In this document: positions 30,309 to 39,600 of the stretch, one piece after another
Layout: the number at the start of each line of letters is the position of its first letter
Numbering within the stretch: position 1 is the first letter of the stretch
Virus record (IMG/VR): IMGVR_UViG_3300007960_000014
Span: 1-64,000 of that record
DNA: 64,000 bases
Strand: one strand, 5' to 3'
Source of the DNA: a virus
Position numbers and translations under genes: made by a program
Notes under the pieces: model-generated
The model's input: the letters and a program-made list of their open reading frames with translations, nothing else
Told to the model about the DNA's origin: nothing
Database searches by the model: none

Positions 30309-31910
30309 TTAGGGAGCGACTTGGCTATTCAGAGATGCCTTAGCGAACGGAGTTAACAGGTAGTTAGAGTTCGCGCCGATAATACGGATGATTCGGTAGA
30401 ATCTGGACTCAGGTCCAATACCGACCTTGCCGTACCTAGTGAGCAAGCCCTTTCTAGGTTGGAAGGTTTCTGGGTCCGTAATGGTTGGTAGCATCTGGAG
30501 CGGAATGTATGGGCAGTAGCAGTAGCCAGCATCCATAGGTGAAGAACCTTTGTAGCCCAGCATGATTTCATCATCTGGGTAAAGCGGGTCAACGTAAACG
30601 TCGAACTGACCCATGAACTTACCTTTGTATTGGATGTTAGCACCGAGAGTGCCGATTTCCTCCTTAGGTGCGCCACCCTCAAGCTTAGAAGCTGAGTAAA
30701 GGATAGCAGCCATGAATGGAGAAGTAACAATCCAGTTAGCAGCACCACGCAAGGTACTCTTGTAGATATCTTGCGAAGCGAACTGAATCGCAGCCAACAA
30801 GTTGGCATATACTTCACCAACGTGACGAGGAGCTAGACCAAGTGCACTCGTACCAAAGTCCACAAGAAGGACGTTTTGTAGCGAGCCAGCAGGGTTAGTA
30901 CCAAAGTAACCGTTAGTGGAATCGTATTGGTCGGTAGTAACACCAAACTTGTTGGCATTATCGACACCATTCATAGCGTAATCGAATGCGCCTGGAGTAA
31001 AGTTTACGCCATCGCTACCAAAGTTGTTAGCGTTAGGCTGTTCCAGGCTGCCACGATAACCCCATGCAGCAGAGTTCAGACCCCAATCGTAAGCTAGGTT
31101 ACGAATGTCTTCGATGATTTCACGGTCAATCTCAAGAGCAACTTCCTTACCAAGAAGGTCAGTCAGTTCACGCTCTAGGTCAAGGTTGTGATAAGCACGA
31201 AGGTCTTGTGCAGCCTCTAACGTCCAGAGAGCACGGAACTTACGGGTACGAGCCGTAACTGCCTGCTGTTCGATGTGGAAGTTAATTTGAGGAATAGCTG
31301 AACCAGAAAGTCTTTCACCAGCAGATACGTTGTACTTAGCACCGTAGTAATCAGTTGGAGCAACAGAACTTGGGAAGTTCGCAATGAAACCACCGACTGT
31401 ATCAGGTGATGCAGTAAAAGCGTTACCAGAAAGACCAGATAGAGTCTTACCGCCAGCGCCAGCAGCGTCAGTGCTTACATCAAGTGCGCCTAGGTTACCC
31501 TGGGTAGTAGCAATCTTGCCTGCATAAGTGATGTTAAATCTGCTGTACATAGTGTTACCTTCACCACCGGCAGGGTTAGTAACTCGGTCACTACCTAAGT
31601 AGAATACCTGAGAAACTGGACCTTGCATGGGCTGAACACCAGCAATCTTGTTAGCAATTAGTTCCGGGAACACGCGGCGAACTAGTGGGAAAGCGAACTT
31701 TTGAAAGGTACCGAGGTTGCCTACAGTAGTATCTTCTGAAAGCAAGCCGCCGTTCTCTTTCTGCATGTCAGTAAGGACGCTACGAGCTTGGTTTTCAAGA
31801 AGGACAGCAGTAGACTCGCGAACATACGCGTCATCAATACCCTCAAGAATAGGCTCCCACTTATGAATGAGAGGATTACCCTCTCTAGAATTTTCAGTGA
31901 GATATTGCAT
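30309..31910 (-). CDS. Major capsid protein, T4 gp23-like
   Basis: 533 residues (T4 gp23 521). FQKFAFPLVRRVFPELIANK and GVQPMQGPVSQVFYLGSD are the conserved start of the HK97-type fold in the gp23 group, and FRALWTLEAAQDLRAYHNLD, ANWIVTSPFMAAILYS and the C-terminal ESRFYRIIRIIG follow in order. An ILEG site at residues 21-24 fits gp21-type cleavage and would remove a short propeptide. Ribosome site GGGGAG eleven bases upstream; two bases after the scaffold gene; followed by the strong terminator. Confidence 0.95.
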   Translation of the reverse strand: MQYLTENSREGNPLIHKWEPILEGIDDAYVRESTAVLLENQARSVLTDMQKENGGLLSEDTTVGNLGTFQKFAFPLVRRVFPELIANKIAGVQPMQGPVSQVFYLGSDRVTNPAGGEGNTMYSRFNITYAGKIATTQGNLGALDVSTDAAGAGGKTLSGLSGNAFTASPDTVGGFIANFPSSVAPTDYYGAKYNVSAGERLSGSAIPQINFHIEQQAVTARTRKFRALWTLEAAQDLRAYHNLDLERELTDLLGKEVALEIDREIIEDIRNLAYDWGLNSAAWGYRGSLEQPNANNFGSDGVNFTPGAFDYAMNGVDNANKFGVTTDQYDSTNGYFGTNPAGSLQNVLLVDFGTSALGLAPRHVGEVYANLLAAIQFASQDIYKSTLRGAANWIVTSPFMAAILYSASKLEGGAPKEEIGTLGANIQYKGKFMGQFDVYVDPLYPDDEIMLGYKGSSPMDAGYCYCPYIPLQMLPTITDPETFQPRKGLLTRYGKVGIGPESRFYRIIRIIGANSNYLLTPFAKASLNSQVAP

Positions 31911-31912
31911 TT

Positions 31913-32545
31913 TTACTTTCTCCCCTCATTAATCAATTGTGAGAGTCTAATAACATCCTCGGATAGGAAGCGATTGGCGCTTGCCTGCTCGGAGAGTACC
32001 TTTCGGTCTGGGTCATTAGTGATTACTACAGCGGATTCAGAAGACTTGAAGGGCAGTGAAGCTGCCTCTTCTAAGTTTGCTCGTTGCTCTTGTAGATTAG
32101 CAACGCCTTCTTCTAATTCCGCGTTGGATTCTTCAAGGGTTCTAACTTTACCCTCAAGAAGAACGTTCTCCTGTGCAGCGATGTTTAAGCTTTCGTTCAG
32201 ACTTCCAACGGATTCCTCCAGTTCAGAAATCTTAGCTTCATACTCGCCTAAGGCAGAATTCATGTCTTCATGGTCTATGTCGGTTGCAACCAAAGTCTTA
32301 ACGGCTTCATATATTTTTAAAGCGCGAGCATTCTCATCACTTGCTTCGAACTCTTGTCTTGCAGCATGACGCATCTCATCTAATTTAAGACGTAAAAAAG
32401 AACTAACTTTTGATTCAAGAAGATTAACTTGCTCTTGAACTCGTTCTTCTACAACTTCATCAACCAGAGAACACACTTCTTCAACACTTTGCTCCGAAAT
32501 ACCTTCGGTCAAAGTGCCAATGATTTGTTGAATTTTGTTTTCCAT
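31913..32545 (-). CDS. Prohead core scaffold protein, T4 gp22-like
   Basis: 210 residues, almost entirely helical and acidic, with long coiled coil (heptads from about residue 95 to 160). Placed between protease and capsid as in T4. It has many L/I-X-E followed by G or A sites (LTEG at 12-15, IYEA, LLEG, LEEG, LEEA, INEG near the end), the pattern expected of a scaffold that the gp21 protease destroys before DNA packaging. Ribosome site AGAGG upstream of the ATG at 32545. Confidence 0.85.
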   Translation of the reverse strand: MENKIQQIIGTLTEGISEQSVEEVCSLVDEVVEERVQEQVNLLESKVSSFLRLKLDEMRHAARQEFEASDENARALKIYEAVKTLVATDIDHEDMNSALGEYEAKISELEESVGSLNESLNIAAQENVLLEGKVRTLEESNAELEEGVANLQEQRANLEEAASLPFKSSESAVVITNDPDRKVLSEQASANRFLSEDVIRLSQLINEGRK

Positions 32546-32586
32546 GGTTTCCTCTAGTACAGTTATTTACTTGTTTAAAATCCAAA

Positions 32587-32628
32587 CGCTAAAAAAATTT
32601 TACTTTTTGCGCAGTTTTTTCTTTAGCG
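32587..32628 (-). other. Long stem-loop at the protease/scaffold junction
   Basis: On the minus strand CGCTAAAGAAAA pairs with TTTTTTTTAGCG-like TTTTTTTAGCG, giving about 11-12 bp with one G-T and a loop of roughly 17 nt. It covers the last codons of the protease gene and the first part of the 54-nt gap. A T-run forms the 3' arm instead of following it, so it is not a standard terminator; RNA processing or stability is possible. Confidence 0.35.
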
Positions 32629-33214
32629 CAGTAATAAAAACTTTTTCTGCTTTTAAGTTTTCAAGATTCTCTACTATATGCTCCCTTTGTTCGGACACTA
32701 GTTGAGATTCTTGAAGGGTAGGGAATGCTCCCTGACAGGAGGGGTCGGACACCATATCCCATGTAATCATCTTTAGGTTGTCTCCAACTTGCATATGGTT
32801 TTCACCTACAATAGGAGTTAGTGTTCCGGTGCCTCTAGATGAGATACCAATCTTAACACCTGCCTTTAGTAGTTCTTGAAGAACTTTACCGGAAGGGGTG
32901 TTTAAAATCTCTGCTTCTCCTATAACTTGGTTGCCTTCCATATGCAAACCAGTTATTAAATGGGAAGCATTAGTTAAGTGAACTACTTCATTAGAAGGAT
33001 GGTCTAGCTCACCGACTAATCTTCTTTCGGCAATCATTTCCTGCAATCTATTAACTTCTCGCGCAAGAGTATCTTTTTTATAGATTCTTTTGTTACCATT
33101 CGCTTTTTCTGCCTCTTGGAACAGACCTCTAACTTTCATGTTTCCATTTCCGCCACGAGACTCACTAATAATTTCAACGTGACCAAATCCATAAAAATCT
33201 CTTAGTAAACTCAT
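32600..33214 (-). CDS. Prohead maturation protease, T4 gp21-like
   Basis: 204 residues (T4 gp21 212). NGNKRIYKKDTLAREVNRL is the conserved opening, ELDHPSNEVVHLTNASHLI has the catalytic His, and VGEAEILNTPSGKVLQELL followed by VKIGISSRGTGTL gives the catalytic Ser in the herpes-protease-like fold. It digests scaffold and trims head proteins at L/I-X-E sites. The C-terminal Lys-rich tail is likely an assembly peptide. ATGA overlap with the basic protein gene; a stem-loop overlaps its last codons. Confidence 0.9.
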   Translation of the reverse strand: MSLLRDFYGFGHVEIISESRGGNGNMKVRGLFQEAEKANGNKRIYKKDTLAREVNRLQEMIAERRLVGELDHPSNEVVHLTNASHLITGLHMEGNQVIGEAEILNTPSGKVLQELLKAGVKIGISSRGTGTLTPIVGENHMQVGDNLKMITWDMVSDPSCQGAFPTLQESQLVSEQREHIVENLENLKAEKVFITALKKKLRKK

Positions 33215-33882
33215 TTCTTTCTCCTTTTAATTTTTTGTGGCTTTCCCGTAAAGTATACGGTTGAACTATCGGGAATCTTGGTTACAATGCCAGAGTTCCA
33301 TGCTTTAGAAAACATCGGGTCTCCTTGAACTACATGCCCTTCGGCAACCTGAACTTTTTTCTTTTTCTTTTTCTTCTTATCCTTCTTAAGACCTGGGTAC
33401 GAATACGAAGGAGCAGGTGTATGTCCTGGTCCTCCCATATTCACGCCAATGGCACCTACCGTAGTCATTTCTTGAAGTATGTGTCTAGCAGCTTTAAGAA
33501 CTTCAATTTCTTCCTTAGTTAAAGTTTTCTTCAGCCGTTTCGATGCATGCCTATTTTGTTGCCCTGGGCGGAAGTTAGGGTCATTAATGTTCTTTAATTT
33601 CTTTTGAGCCTCCTTATCACCTTCCTCAGCCTTTATCTGCAAATCTTTCATTTTACCTTCCGCAAGTAAAGCAGATTGAATAAAAAGATTTCTTGCATTA
33701 TCAGTACAAGGAGGAAGAGCTTCGTGAACAGGAACTCCAGCGGAAGATGCCTTGGGTAATCTAGGGGATTGCATGGACTCATTGATGCTCTGAGTAGGAA
33801 AGGATTGAACATTACCTTCCTCATCAGAAACACCATAAGTGCTGAGTATTTCATCAGCCATTTGAGCCATGCTTTTTGCCAT
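33211..33882 (-). CDS. Basic, lysine-rich head-associated protein, unknown
   Basis: 223 residues. Mostly disordered by composition, with a helix IEVLKAARHILQEM (about 120-135), a run of Lys (residues 165-176) encoded by AAG/AAA repeats, and a small C-terminal beta piece (VTKIPDSSTVYFTGKPQK). An LAEG site (near residue 75) matches the gp21 cleavage pattern. Place between the acidic protein and protease suggests an internal or scaffold component, perhaps DNA-contacting. No family recognised. Confidence 0.65.
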   Translation of the reverse strand: MAKSMAQMADEILSTYGVSDEEGNVQSFPTQSINESMQSPRLPKASSAGVPVHEALPPCTDNARNLFIQSALLAEGKMKDLQIKAEEGDKEAQKKLKNINDPNFRPGQQNRHASKRLKKTLTKEEIEVLKAARHILQEMTTVGAIGVNMGGPGHTPAPSYSYPGLKKDKKKKKKKKVQVAEGHVVQGDPMFSKAWNSGIVTKIPDSSTVYFTGKPQKIKRRKK

Positions 33883-34409
33883 TAGTTTACTTCCTTAACA
33901 TAAAGAGCGTGCTCATACTCATCGTCTTCATCAACGACAATAAATTCACCGTTTTCATCTTCAGATAAGAAAGCGACAAAATCCGCATCCTCTTCACTCT
34001 CACAAACAATGTAGTCTCTACCTTCAACGGTTAAAACAGTTTCGTTATCTTCTTCTGCTTCAACGTCTTCAGTAAGACCGACATAGTATTCACCTTCGAT
34101 TTCGTAGATGTCCTCAGACAGTCCATACTCAACGTCATTAAATACTACGTTTTCAGTTATAACATTAGATTCAGTAAGTTGGCTGTACTGAGTGTCTGAA
34201 AGTTCTGCTAGCTTTAAGAACATAAAGTCTTCGTGCTCATAAACAGTTTCTTCCAAACCAAAAACACTACCATTGTTCTCGTACAGAGCGGGGATTTCTT
34301 CAGCCTCACCGACTGGAGCAGCTCCTAAACCTTCCATAAGGTGATTTACAAAATCTTGGGGAACTCCTTTAATGCCTAAAGAGTTGTTGTCTTGCGCGAT
34401 ATATTTCAT
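33882..34409 (-). CDS. Acidic head-associated protein, unknown
   Basis: 175 residues with about a quarter Asp/Glu. Repeating beta-like units (EETVYEHEDFMFLKL, EDIYEIEGEYYVGL, NETVLTVEGRDYIVC, ENGEFIVVDEDDEYEHALYV) look like duplicated short SH3-like strands. LMEG at residues about 25-28 fits gp21-type cleavage. It may be an internal protein or a partner for the neighbouring Lys-rich protein. Starts with GAGGAG eight bases upstream, within the lipoprotein gene end. No family recognised. Confidence 0.65.
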   Translation of the reverse strand: MKYIAQDNNSLGIKGVPQDFVNHLMEGLGAAPVGEAEEIPALYENNGSVFGLEETVYEHEDFMFLKLAELSDTQYSQLTESNVITENVVFNDVEYGLSEDIYEIEGEYYVGLTEDVEAEEDNETVLTVEGRDYIVCESEEDADFVAFLSEDENGEFIVVDEDDEYEHALYVKEVN

Positions 34410-34411
34410 AA

Positions 34412-34858
34412 TTAATTCTCCTCAACTAAAAGACGCGCACCTTCGGGCGTGGTCTTTACTATTGATTCTAATTTATCTAGTCTTTGCTTATACAAATCAA
34501 CTTCTTTTTTTGTTTTTTTTGCGAAGTTAGTAGGTAAAGGCATATTATCTTTTGCCCATGTTCTAAACCTCTTACTTAGGAGCGGTACCACAACAAAGAT
34601 AAGTAGGTACCAATAACCAACTTTTTGGAGAAGGTCACCTGCTTCATTAAGGGAAGAAGCTACCGGTCCTATTGGCTCCGGGTCAGAAGAGTCGTCGGGA
34701 AAGGTACTTTGGGCTACCGCGACTCCTACTGCTGCTCCTGCTGCAGCTCCTCCTGGACCCGCTAAACTTCCTGCTGCTGCTCCGCCAGCACCGAAGCCAA
34801 TCGGGGCGAGCATTGAGCAACTAGCAAACAGAAGAGTAAATGCGACTAGGAGCCTCAT
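34412..34858 (-). CDS. Lipoprotein-like membrane protein
   Basis: About 148 residues from the ATG at 34858 (MRLLVAFTLLFASC), which overlaps the stop of the small membrane ORF by ATGA; the longer frame to 34906 would add 16 basic residues in another gene's frame. LFASC is a lipobox with Cys at 14, following a hydrophobic leader. A Gly/Ala-rich segment (about 20-50) could insert into membrane, then a transmembrane stretch YWYLLIFVVVPLL near residue 85, and a charged coiled-coil C-terminus. Spanin, holin-associated or host-envelope role possible; not a recognised family. Confidence 0.65.
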   Translation of the reverse strand: MRLLVAFTLLFASCSMLAPIGFGAGGAAAGSLAGPGGAAAGAAVGVAVAQSTFPDDSSDPEPIGPVASSLNEAGDLLQKVGYWYLLIFVVVPLLSKRFRTWAKDNMPLPTNFAKKTKKEVDLYKQRLDKLESIVKTTPEGARLLVEEN

Positions 34859-34959
34859 ACCGCAAAAACACCAAGGACGAACCCCGCGACTAGAGCGAGG
34901 AGCCAATCCCAGTTTCGGGCGATAGCAGCGTTCAGTTGTTCAAGAATGGTTTTCCACAT
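34855..34959 (-). CDS. 34-aa single-pass membrane peptide
   Basis: Short ORF: MWKTILEQLNAAIARNWDWL followed by LALVAGFVLGVFAV, stop TGA. About 15-17 hydrophobic residues at the C-terminus form one membrane segment after an amphipathic helix. Its stop overlaps the lipoprotein start as ATGA, so both are translated together. No Shine-Dalgarno; CTATATAAC lies five bases before the ATG, in the gap after the fibre gene. A small holin- or spanin-like membrane peptide is a hypothesis. Confidence 0.6.
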   Translation of the reverse strand: MWKTILEQLNAAIARNWDWLLALVAGFVLGVFAV

Positions 34960-34964
34960 AATAA

Positions 34965-34973
34965 GTTATATAG
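34965..34973 (-). promoter_or_regulatory. Promoter-like CTATATAAC box before the membrane peptide
   Basis: The 20-nt gap between the fibre gene stop (34980) and the ATG at 34959 includes minus-strand CTATATAAC five bases before the start. No ribosome site is visible. The position repeats that at 30234 and in the divergent regions. Candidate late promoter for the membrane peptide, lipoprotein and head genes. Confidence 0.4.
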
Positions 34974-34979
34974 TATTAA

Positions 34980-36611
34980 TTATCCGCGTTGCAATGCAAT
35001 TCCTGTGGTGTAGCCAACTACTTTGTAGTATACTCCCTCGTCAAACCTAAGAGGAATTTCATATTGAATCGCGTTATCCCCAGAATCGTCCCTTCCTACT
35101 GGTTGCCAGTTGGCACCTCCACCAGCGCCGGTTAAGTCTCGCGAACCAGCAGCACGACATGCCAGAGCAACGAACATTGCATATCCTGGAGCTCCTACTT
35201 CAAGTGTTCCTGCACCGTTTTCGAAGCCTCCGCCGTCAGGTCCAGCCTGAAATGCATAAGCGGTGAATAAAATGTTAGTGATTTGGCTATGTATGTTTTC
35301 TAACCCAGGAATAGTTTTAAGCTTTACGGTTGTTAAAGGTTTAGTGCCGGTAACATTACTAAGGATTGTGTATGGAGTTGAAAGCCAAGACACGGACGTA
35401 CCTACTGTTTGCTCTCCAATAATAGGAATATTGTCTACTTGAGCTTGGAGAGTTCCAATTAACGTATTGAGCTGGTCTATTTGAGATTGAATGGTGCCTG
35501 CACTGAAGTTTCTATTAATTTCGTAGGCAAACTTTTTATTAATCGACCGTAGAGTAGTGAACGGATTTAGTATGTTAGGAGCATCAGCAGTAGCAATCGC
35601 CTGTCTTTCAGGTAATGTTAATTCATTAGACCTAAAGAATGGTCTTATATCAATGAGATTATCTTCTGTTAATGCCGTGCCTTCAATATAATTGAAAGGA
35701 ACTAGTACGTAACATATAGGTAATCCAAAACTACTATTGCTTTGGCTAGCAACATAATCAACTAAATCAGCAACATTGATAGACGCTCCATCAGGACTTT
35801 GGCGAAGCGGAGTGTTTTCATATCCTTTTGAATTTAAAATATCAGCAGTAGGAACAGTTGTAAATAAAGGTTTGCCATCTCCAGGGTTAGTCTTTGCTTC
35901 GATTAATACAGGAGGTACATTATTTACATCCTGAATCATTGTTCTAGGATTGCTCTTTGTGCCAGTGTTTTCGTATCGAGGTAGGTCGGTTCCTGACCTG
36001 CCGAAAGCACCGTTAGCTCCTCTAATAAAATAAGCTCCTCGTAAAACAGACAAGGACGGGGTTCCTCCGTCTTGGTCTTCGGATTTCTCTGCTTTGACGT
36101 ACACTAAGTCTAGTCTGTACGCAGGAGGCAGGGAGTCTGAATCTGCTGGGTAGTCCTCTACGTTTCCGGCAGAAATCGGAACACTAGGTACGGTGCCGTC
36201 TTCATTTAATCTTAGTCTAACTAAAGACGTTCTCGCAGTTCCGCTAGCAAGAAATTGCGCATTTGATTCTACGTCAGTGGTTTTTACGTCAGCCGTTGGT
36301 AAACTTAAATCCTGATTGTCTTGGGTTTCTTCTAGTCCCGTAAACCTGTCGGACGCTGAATCCATTCTCGCCAAAAAATTACCAGGGTTAACAAAGACTC
36401 TACCGGGGTCGCCGTCTGATAAGAAGGGTTTTAGTTCCCCGAATGAAGCTCGTCCCTGAGTAACATCCAATTGGGAGCGAAGGTCGTCAATCTGAATCTG
36501 AAGTCTCTCATCGTTCGTCAACAAATCTTGCAAAGGTAGATTATCGACCTCGTAGTAATACGGGTCGTTTGGTAAGTAATACCGAATATTTTTATTAATT
36601 TTATCAGTCAT
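34980..36611 (-). CDS. Tail fibre-like structural protein
   Basis: 543 residues. N-terminus NIRYYLPNDPYYYEVDNLPLQDL resembles the start of the 1334-aa neighbour (NWEQDNIPLAKLIERTNLL), so both likely attach to the virion through the same kind of site. A coiled segment follows (ERLQIQIDDLRSQLDV). The middle is beta-rich with long loops; QSQIDQLNTLIGTLQAQVDN is another coiled coil. The C-terminal domain (about residues 400-543) is a globular Gly-rich beta-structure, perhaps receptor binding. No enzymatic motif seen. Confidence 0.7.
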   Translation of the reverse strand: MTDKINKNIRYYLPNDPYYYEVDNLPLQDLLTNDERLQIQIDDLRSQLDVTQGRASFGELKPFLSDGDPGRVFVNPGNFLARMDSASDRFTGLEETQDNQDLSLPTADVKTTDVESNAQFLASGTARTSLVRLRLNEDGTVPSVPISAGNVEDYPADSDSLPPAYRLDLVYVKAEKSEDQDGGTPSLSVLRGAYFIRGANGAFGRSGTDLPRYENTGTKSNPRTMIQDVNNVPPVLIEAKTNPGDGKPLFTTVPTADILNSKGYENTPLRQSPDGASINVADLVDYVASQSNSSFGLPICYVLVPFNYIEGTALTEDNLIDIRPFFRSNELTLPERQAIATADAPNILNPFTTLRSINKKFAYEINRNFSAGTIQSQIDQLNTLIGTLQAQVDNIPIIGEQTVGTSVSWLSTPYTILSNVTGTKPLTTVKLKTIPGLENIHSQITNILFTAYAFQAGPDGGGFENGAGTLEVGAPGYAMFVALACRAAGSRDLTGAGGGANWQPVGRDDSGDNAIQYEIPLRFDEGVYYKVVGYTTGIALQRG

Positions 36612-39600
36612 TATACTAAGGAATCTAAATCAAAGATGTTGAGTGAACGCACCCCAGGACTAAAATCTACGGCAGTAGGAGAACCATCTCTGCCTTCACC
36701 TCCCGTAGACACGGTGCTTCTGTATATAGATATGCCTCCAATTTGTCTAGTGGCTAGGTGTTTTGCATTTTGGAATAAGCAGGCTCCCGACTCATCTACA
36801 AAGTTTCTCATGTATCCTTGCCAATCTCCGTGAAGTGGTGGGATGGCAAACGCAGGAGAAGCAGTTATATTTGTTAAACCAGAATCAGTATTTTCAATAT
36901 ATGGGTTAATGTCCATACCTGAAGCGCTGCCTGGGTTAAAGCTAGCCGGGGTATAGTAGTTAATATCCGGGTTAACATAAGAAGCAACTCCCATAGTACC
37001 AGCAGGTAATCCAAAACCAAACACATAATCAGCTCCAGAAGTACTAAATCTGTCTTGGGTAGCTGGGTTTATTTGAGTGAAGTACCTTCTACCTTGAGCA
37101 CCATTCGATAAAGCTCCAGGAAGCGAGTTACCTTGTCCAAAGAAACTCATATATCCTTGAGAGTTGATTTGGTCTAATGCCCAACCTTCCCCGTCAGCGC
37201 CGAAAGTATATTGGTAAGAGCCAGATGTTGGCGTCACACTATTTTGCCACAGGTCTGAGCTAACTCCATAGAAAGTTTTAACATCCCCTCTGTGTCCTAG
37301 CATCAACCTAAAGATACCATAGTTTTGGAACCCAGCAGCTCCCACTTCACCATTATTGTTAGGGTTACCCGGAGTATACGTTGCATACCTTTGTGCCGCA
37401 CCAAATTCACCGAAATAATCCAAGGCTACTCCATTACCCCATTTGCCGGAAGGTCCATGATATCCTTTAGATACGCATTCCGAGTATGGGTTATTACCAT
37501 TAATTAATACATCTTGAACTTTGATTCTGGAAGTATCCGCGATATTCCAAATATGCAATCTAGTTCCAAAGCTAGATGCTTGGAAATGTATAGGAGGCAT
37601 TTGTGAACAATCTGAAGAGAAATCGTACTGATACTGATTGCCTTGACCTATTCCGCCTTCGTAAGCACCTCCACCTCCATTTCCTTGGAAACCTCCACTT
37701 GTGGCTTGGTCTCCCCAATCATTTCCGGGTTCTCCATCAGGATACTGTTCGCGTCCATAATTAGTAGGATTATAAACTACCCCTGATAAGTTGTGCTTAT
37801 TAACATCCATCTTAAAGTTTACACCAAGAACATCGATGTAACTTCCGTTAACAGCCCTTGCAACCATACCTCCCGTGGTAACGTTATCCATGGCTTCGGA
37901 CGCGGTATCAACAAGTAATCTACTTTGTCTGTGAGCTTTGCCCGTAGCTGAGGTTGCAGCATTGTACGCAGCTGGAGTGTTTGTGCTGAAGCCATTAGGA
38001 TACGTTTGCACGTATGCTCCACTACAGGAACTCCACCACAGTGAAGACGTTATATAATTTTCGCTCTTGTAAAGACCTGAGTACTTGACTGATATCGAAG
38101 AAGGTGCTGTGCCTTGTCCTGCGGCTCCAGGAACACTGCTTACAAATCCGAACGGGAATCCGCCTAGGTTTTCTAATATAATTCCTGAGTTTTTATTTGC
38201 AACAAAGCAGGCTCTACTAGAGTGCACTTCTACCTGAGTATGATTTCTACTATCTAGGAGACCATACTTAACCACTTCCGGGATAGCTCCGTTTGAGGGA
38301 GTAGTGAACTTAACTAGAGAATTGTTATCCGCTAATGCGCCAACTCCAAATCTAGAAATTTTAGTAGGTCCAGTAAGTTCAATAGTCGAACCATTATCCG
38401 CACAGATAGGGCTAGAAGTCCAGACTCGTGCTTGAGAACCTATAGTTCCTCCACTAGTATCCAAGAAGAATGTAGTATTAGACGCATTCGTTCCTCTAAA
38501 CGCTACTTTAGAACCGTCTGTTACGTAGGCGATTCTACCTTTGCCTGGAGAGTTCTCCTCGGCAGCTGCGCAGAAGTTAACTAACTCCACATCAGAGTTT
38601 CCTTCAACAACCACACAAGGAACATCGGTTGCGCTGCCTCCATTATACCCGGCGTCATTCTTATACCTAGAATACTCCGAGCCGTGCCAAGTTGCAAAGC
38701 TTCCGGAAGCAGCATTATCAGTGTCGTTTCTTCCTTCGTAGTAATCTATTGATTGTCCTCCCCAGTTGCCCATGTAGTCTGGGATAGAGGAGGCATTTGT
38801 ATCTTGGTACCAAGGTTTTACTGAAGAGTTGTTAGCTGCCCTTAGGTTCTGTCCATTATAGCTTACCGCAAAAGCGGGTTTGCTTTGTAACCAAGTTCCG
38901 TTAAAAACCTGACCCCCGTTGGGTATTCTGTAATTTCCACCGGCATTATATCCATAAAGCTCGTCTCCTCGGTAGCCGTATACTAGTTGAGAGCCCTCTA
39001 AATTAATGCCTAGTCCTTGGTTATCATCAGACGTAAACTGAGGAGACCTCATAACACTGTTTAATAATTTAAATCCTTCTCTATTATTAAACACATCCCA
39101 ACGTCCCAAATAATTTAACTCAGAGTTAATAGCCTCCACGCCGTAGAGATAATTTTGATAGGATTGAATAATGCCTGTAGTATAATCAAGACCTCCAGCG
39201 TTAGGACGAACTTCTCCATCTTGGAAAGTGCCTCCTTCAATTGTCGAGTTATTTAATTGAATTCCAATATCATTCTTAGCGAACGTAACTTGGAACCGGT
39301 TGAATGAGGTTAAAACCCCCGTGCCTAATGGGGTATCAGAAAAAACAATAGTAGAATTATTTGATTTCAGTCCCGTACCAAAATACTTTTTACTTCGCGT
39401 TCCATCAGTATTTTTTGGGTAAACTCTATAGGCAATCATGTTTCCCAAAACACCAATCTCGGAGTTTCTGAAACGGAAGCCGCTAGACCGTGTTCTACAA
39501 ACCGCTGCGTTTTGTAAAATAATATCAGAAGAGTTTACGTCGAATCCGTGTTCCGTATTGTGGCTTAGCAAGAACGAAGCTTCAGAGTCTGTTCCACTAG

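Noticed and set aside
31788-32369. 193-codon plus-strand open frame opposite the scaffold gene
   Set aside because: It is the antisense of a Glu/Leu-rich coiled coil, so stops are rare; the composition is Ser/Leu-rich without motif, no ribosome site, and scaffold, capsid and protease context fix the minus strand as coding.
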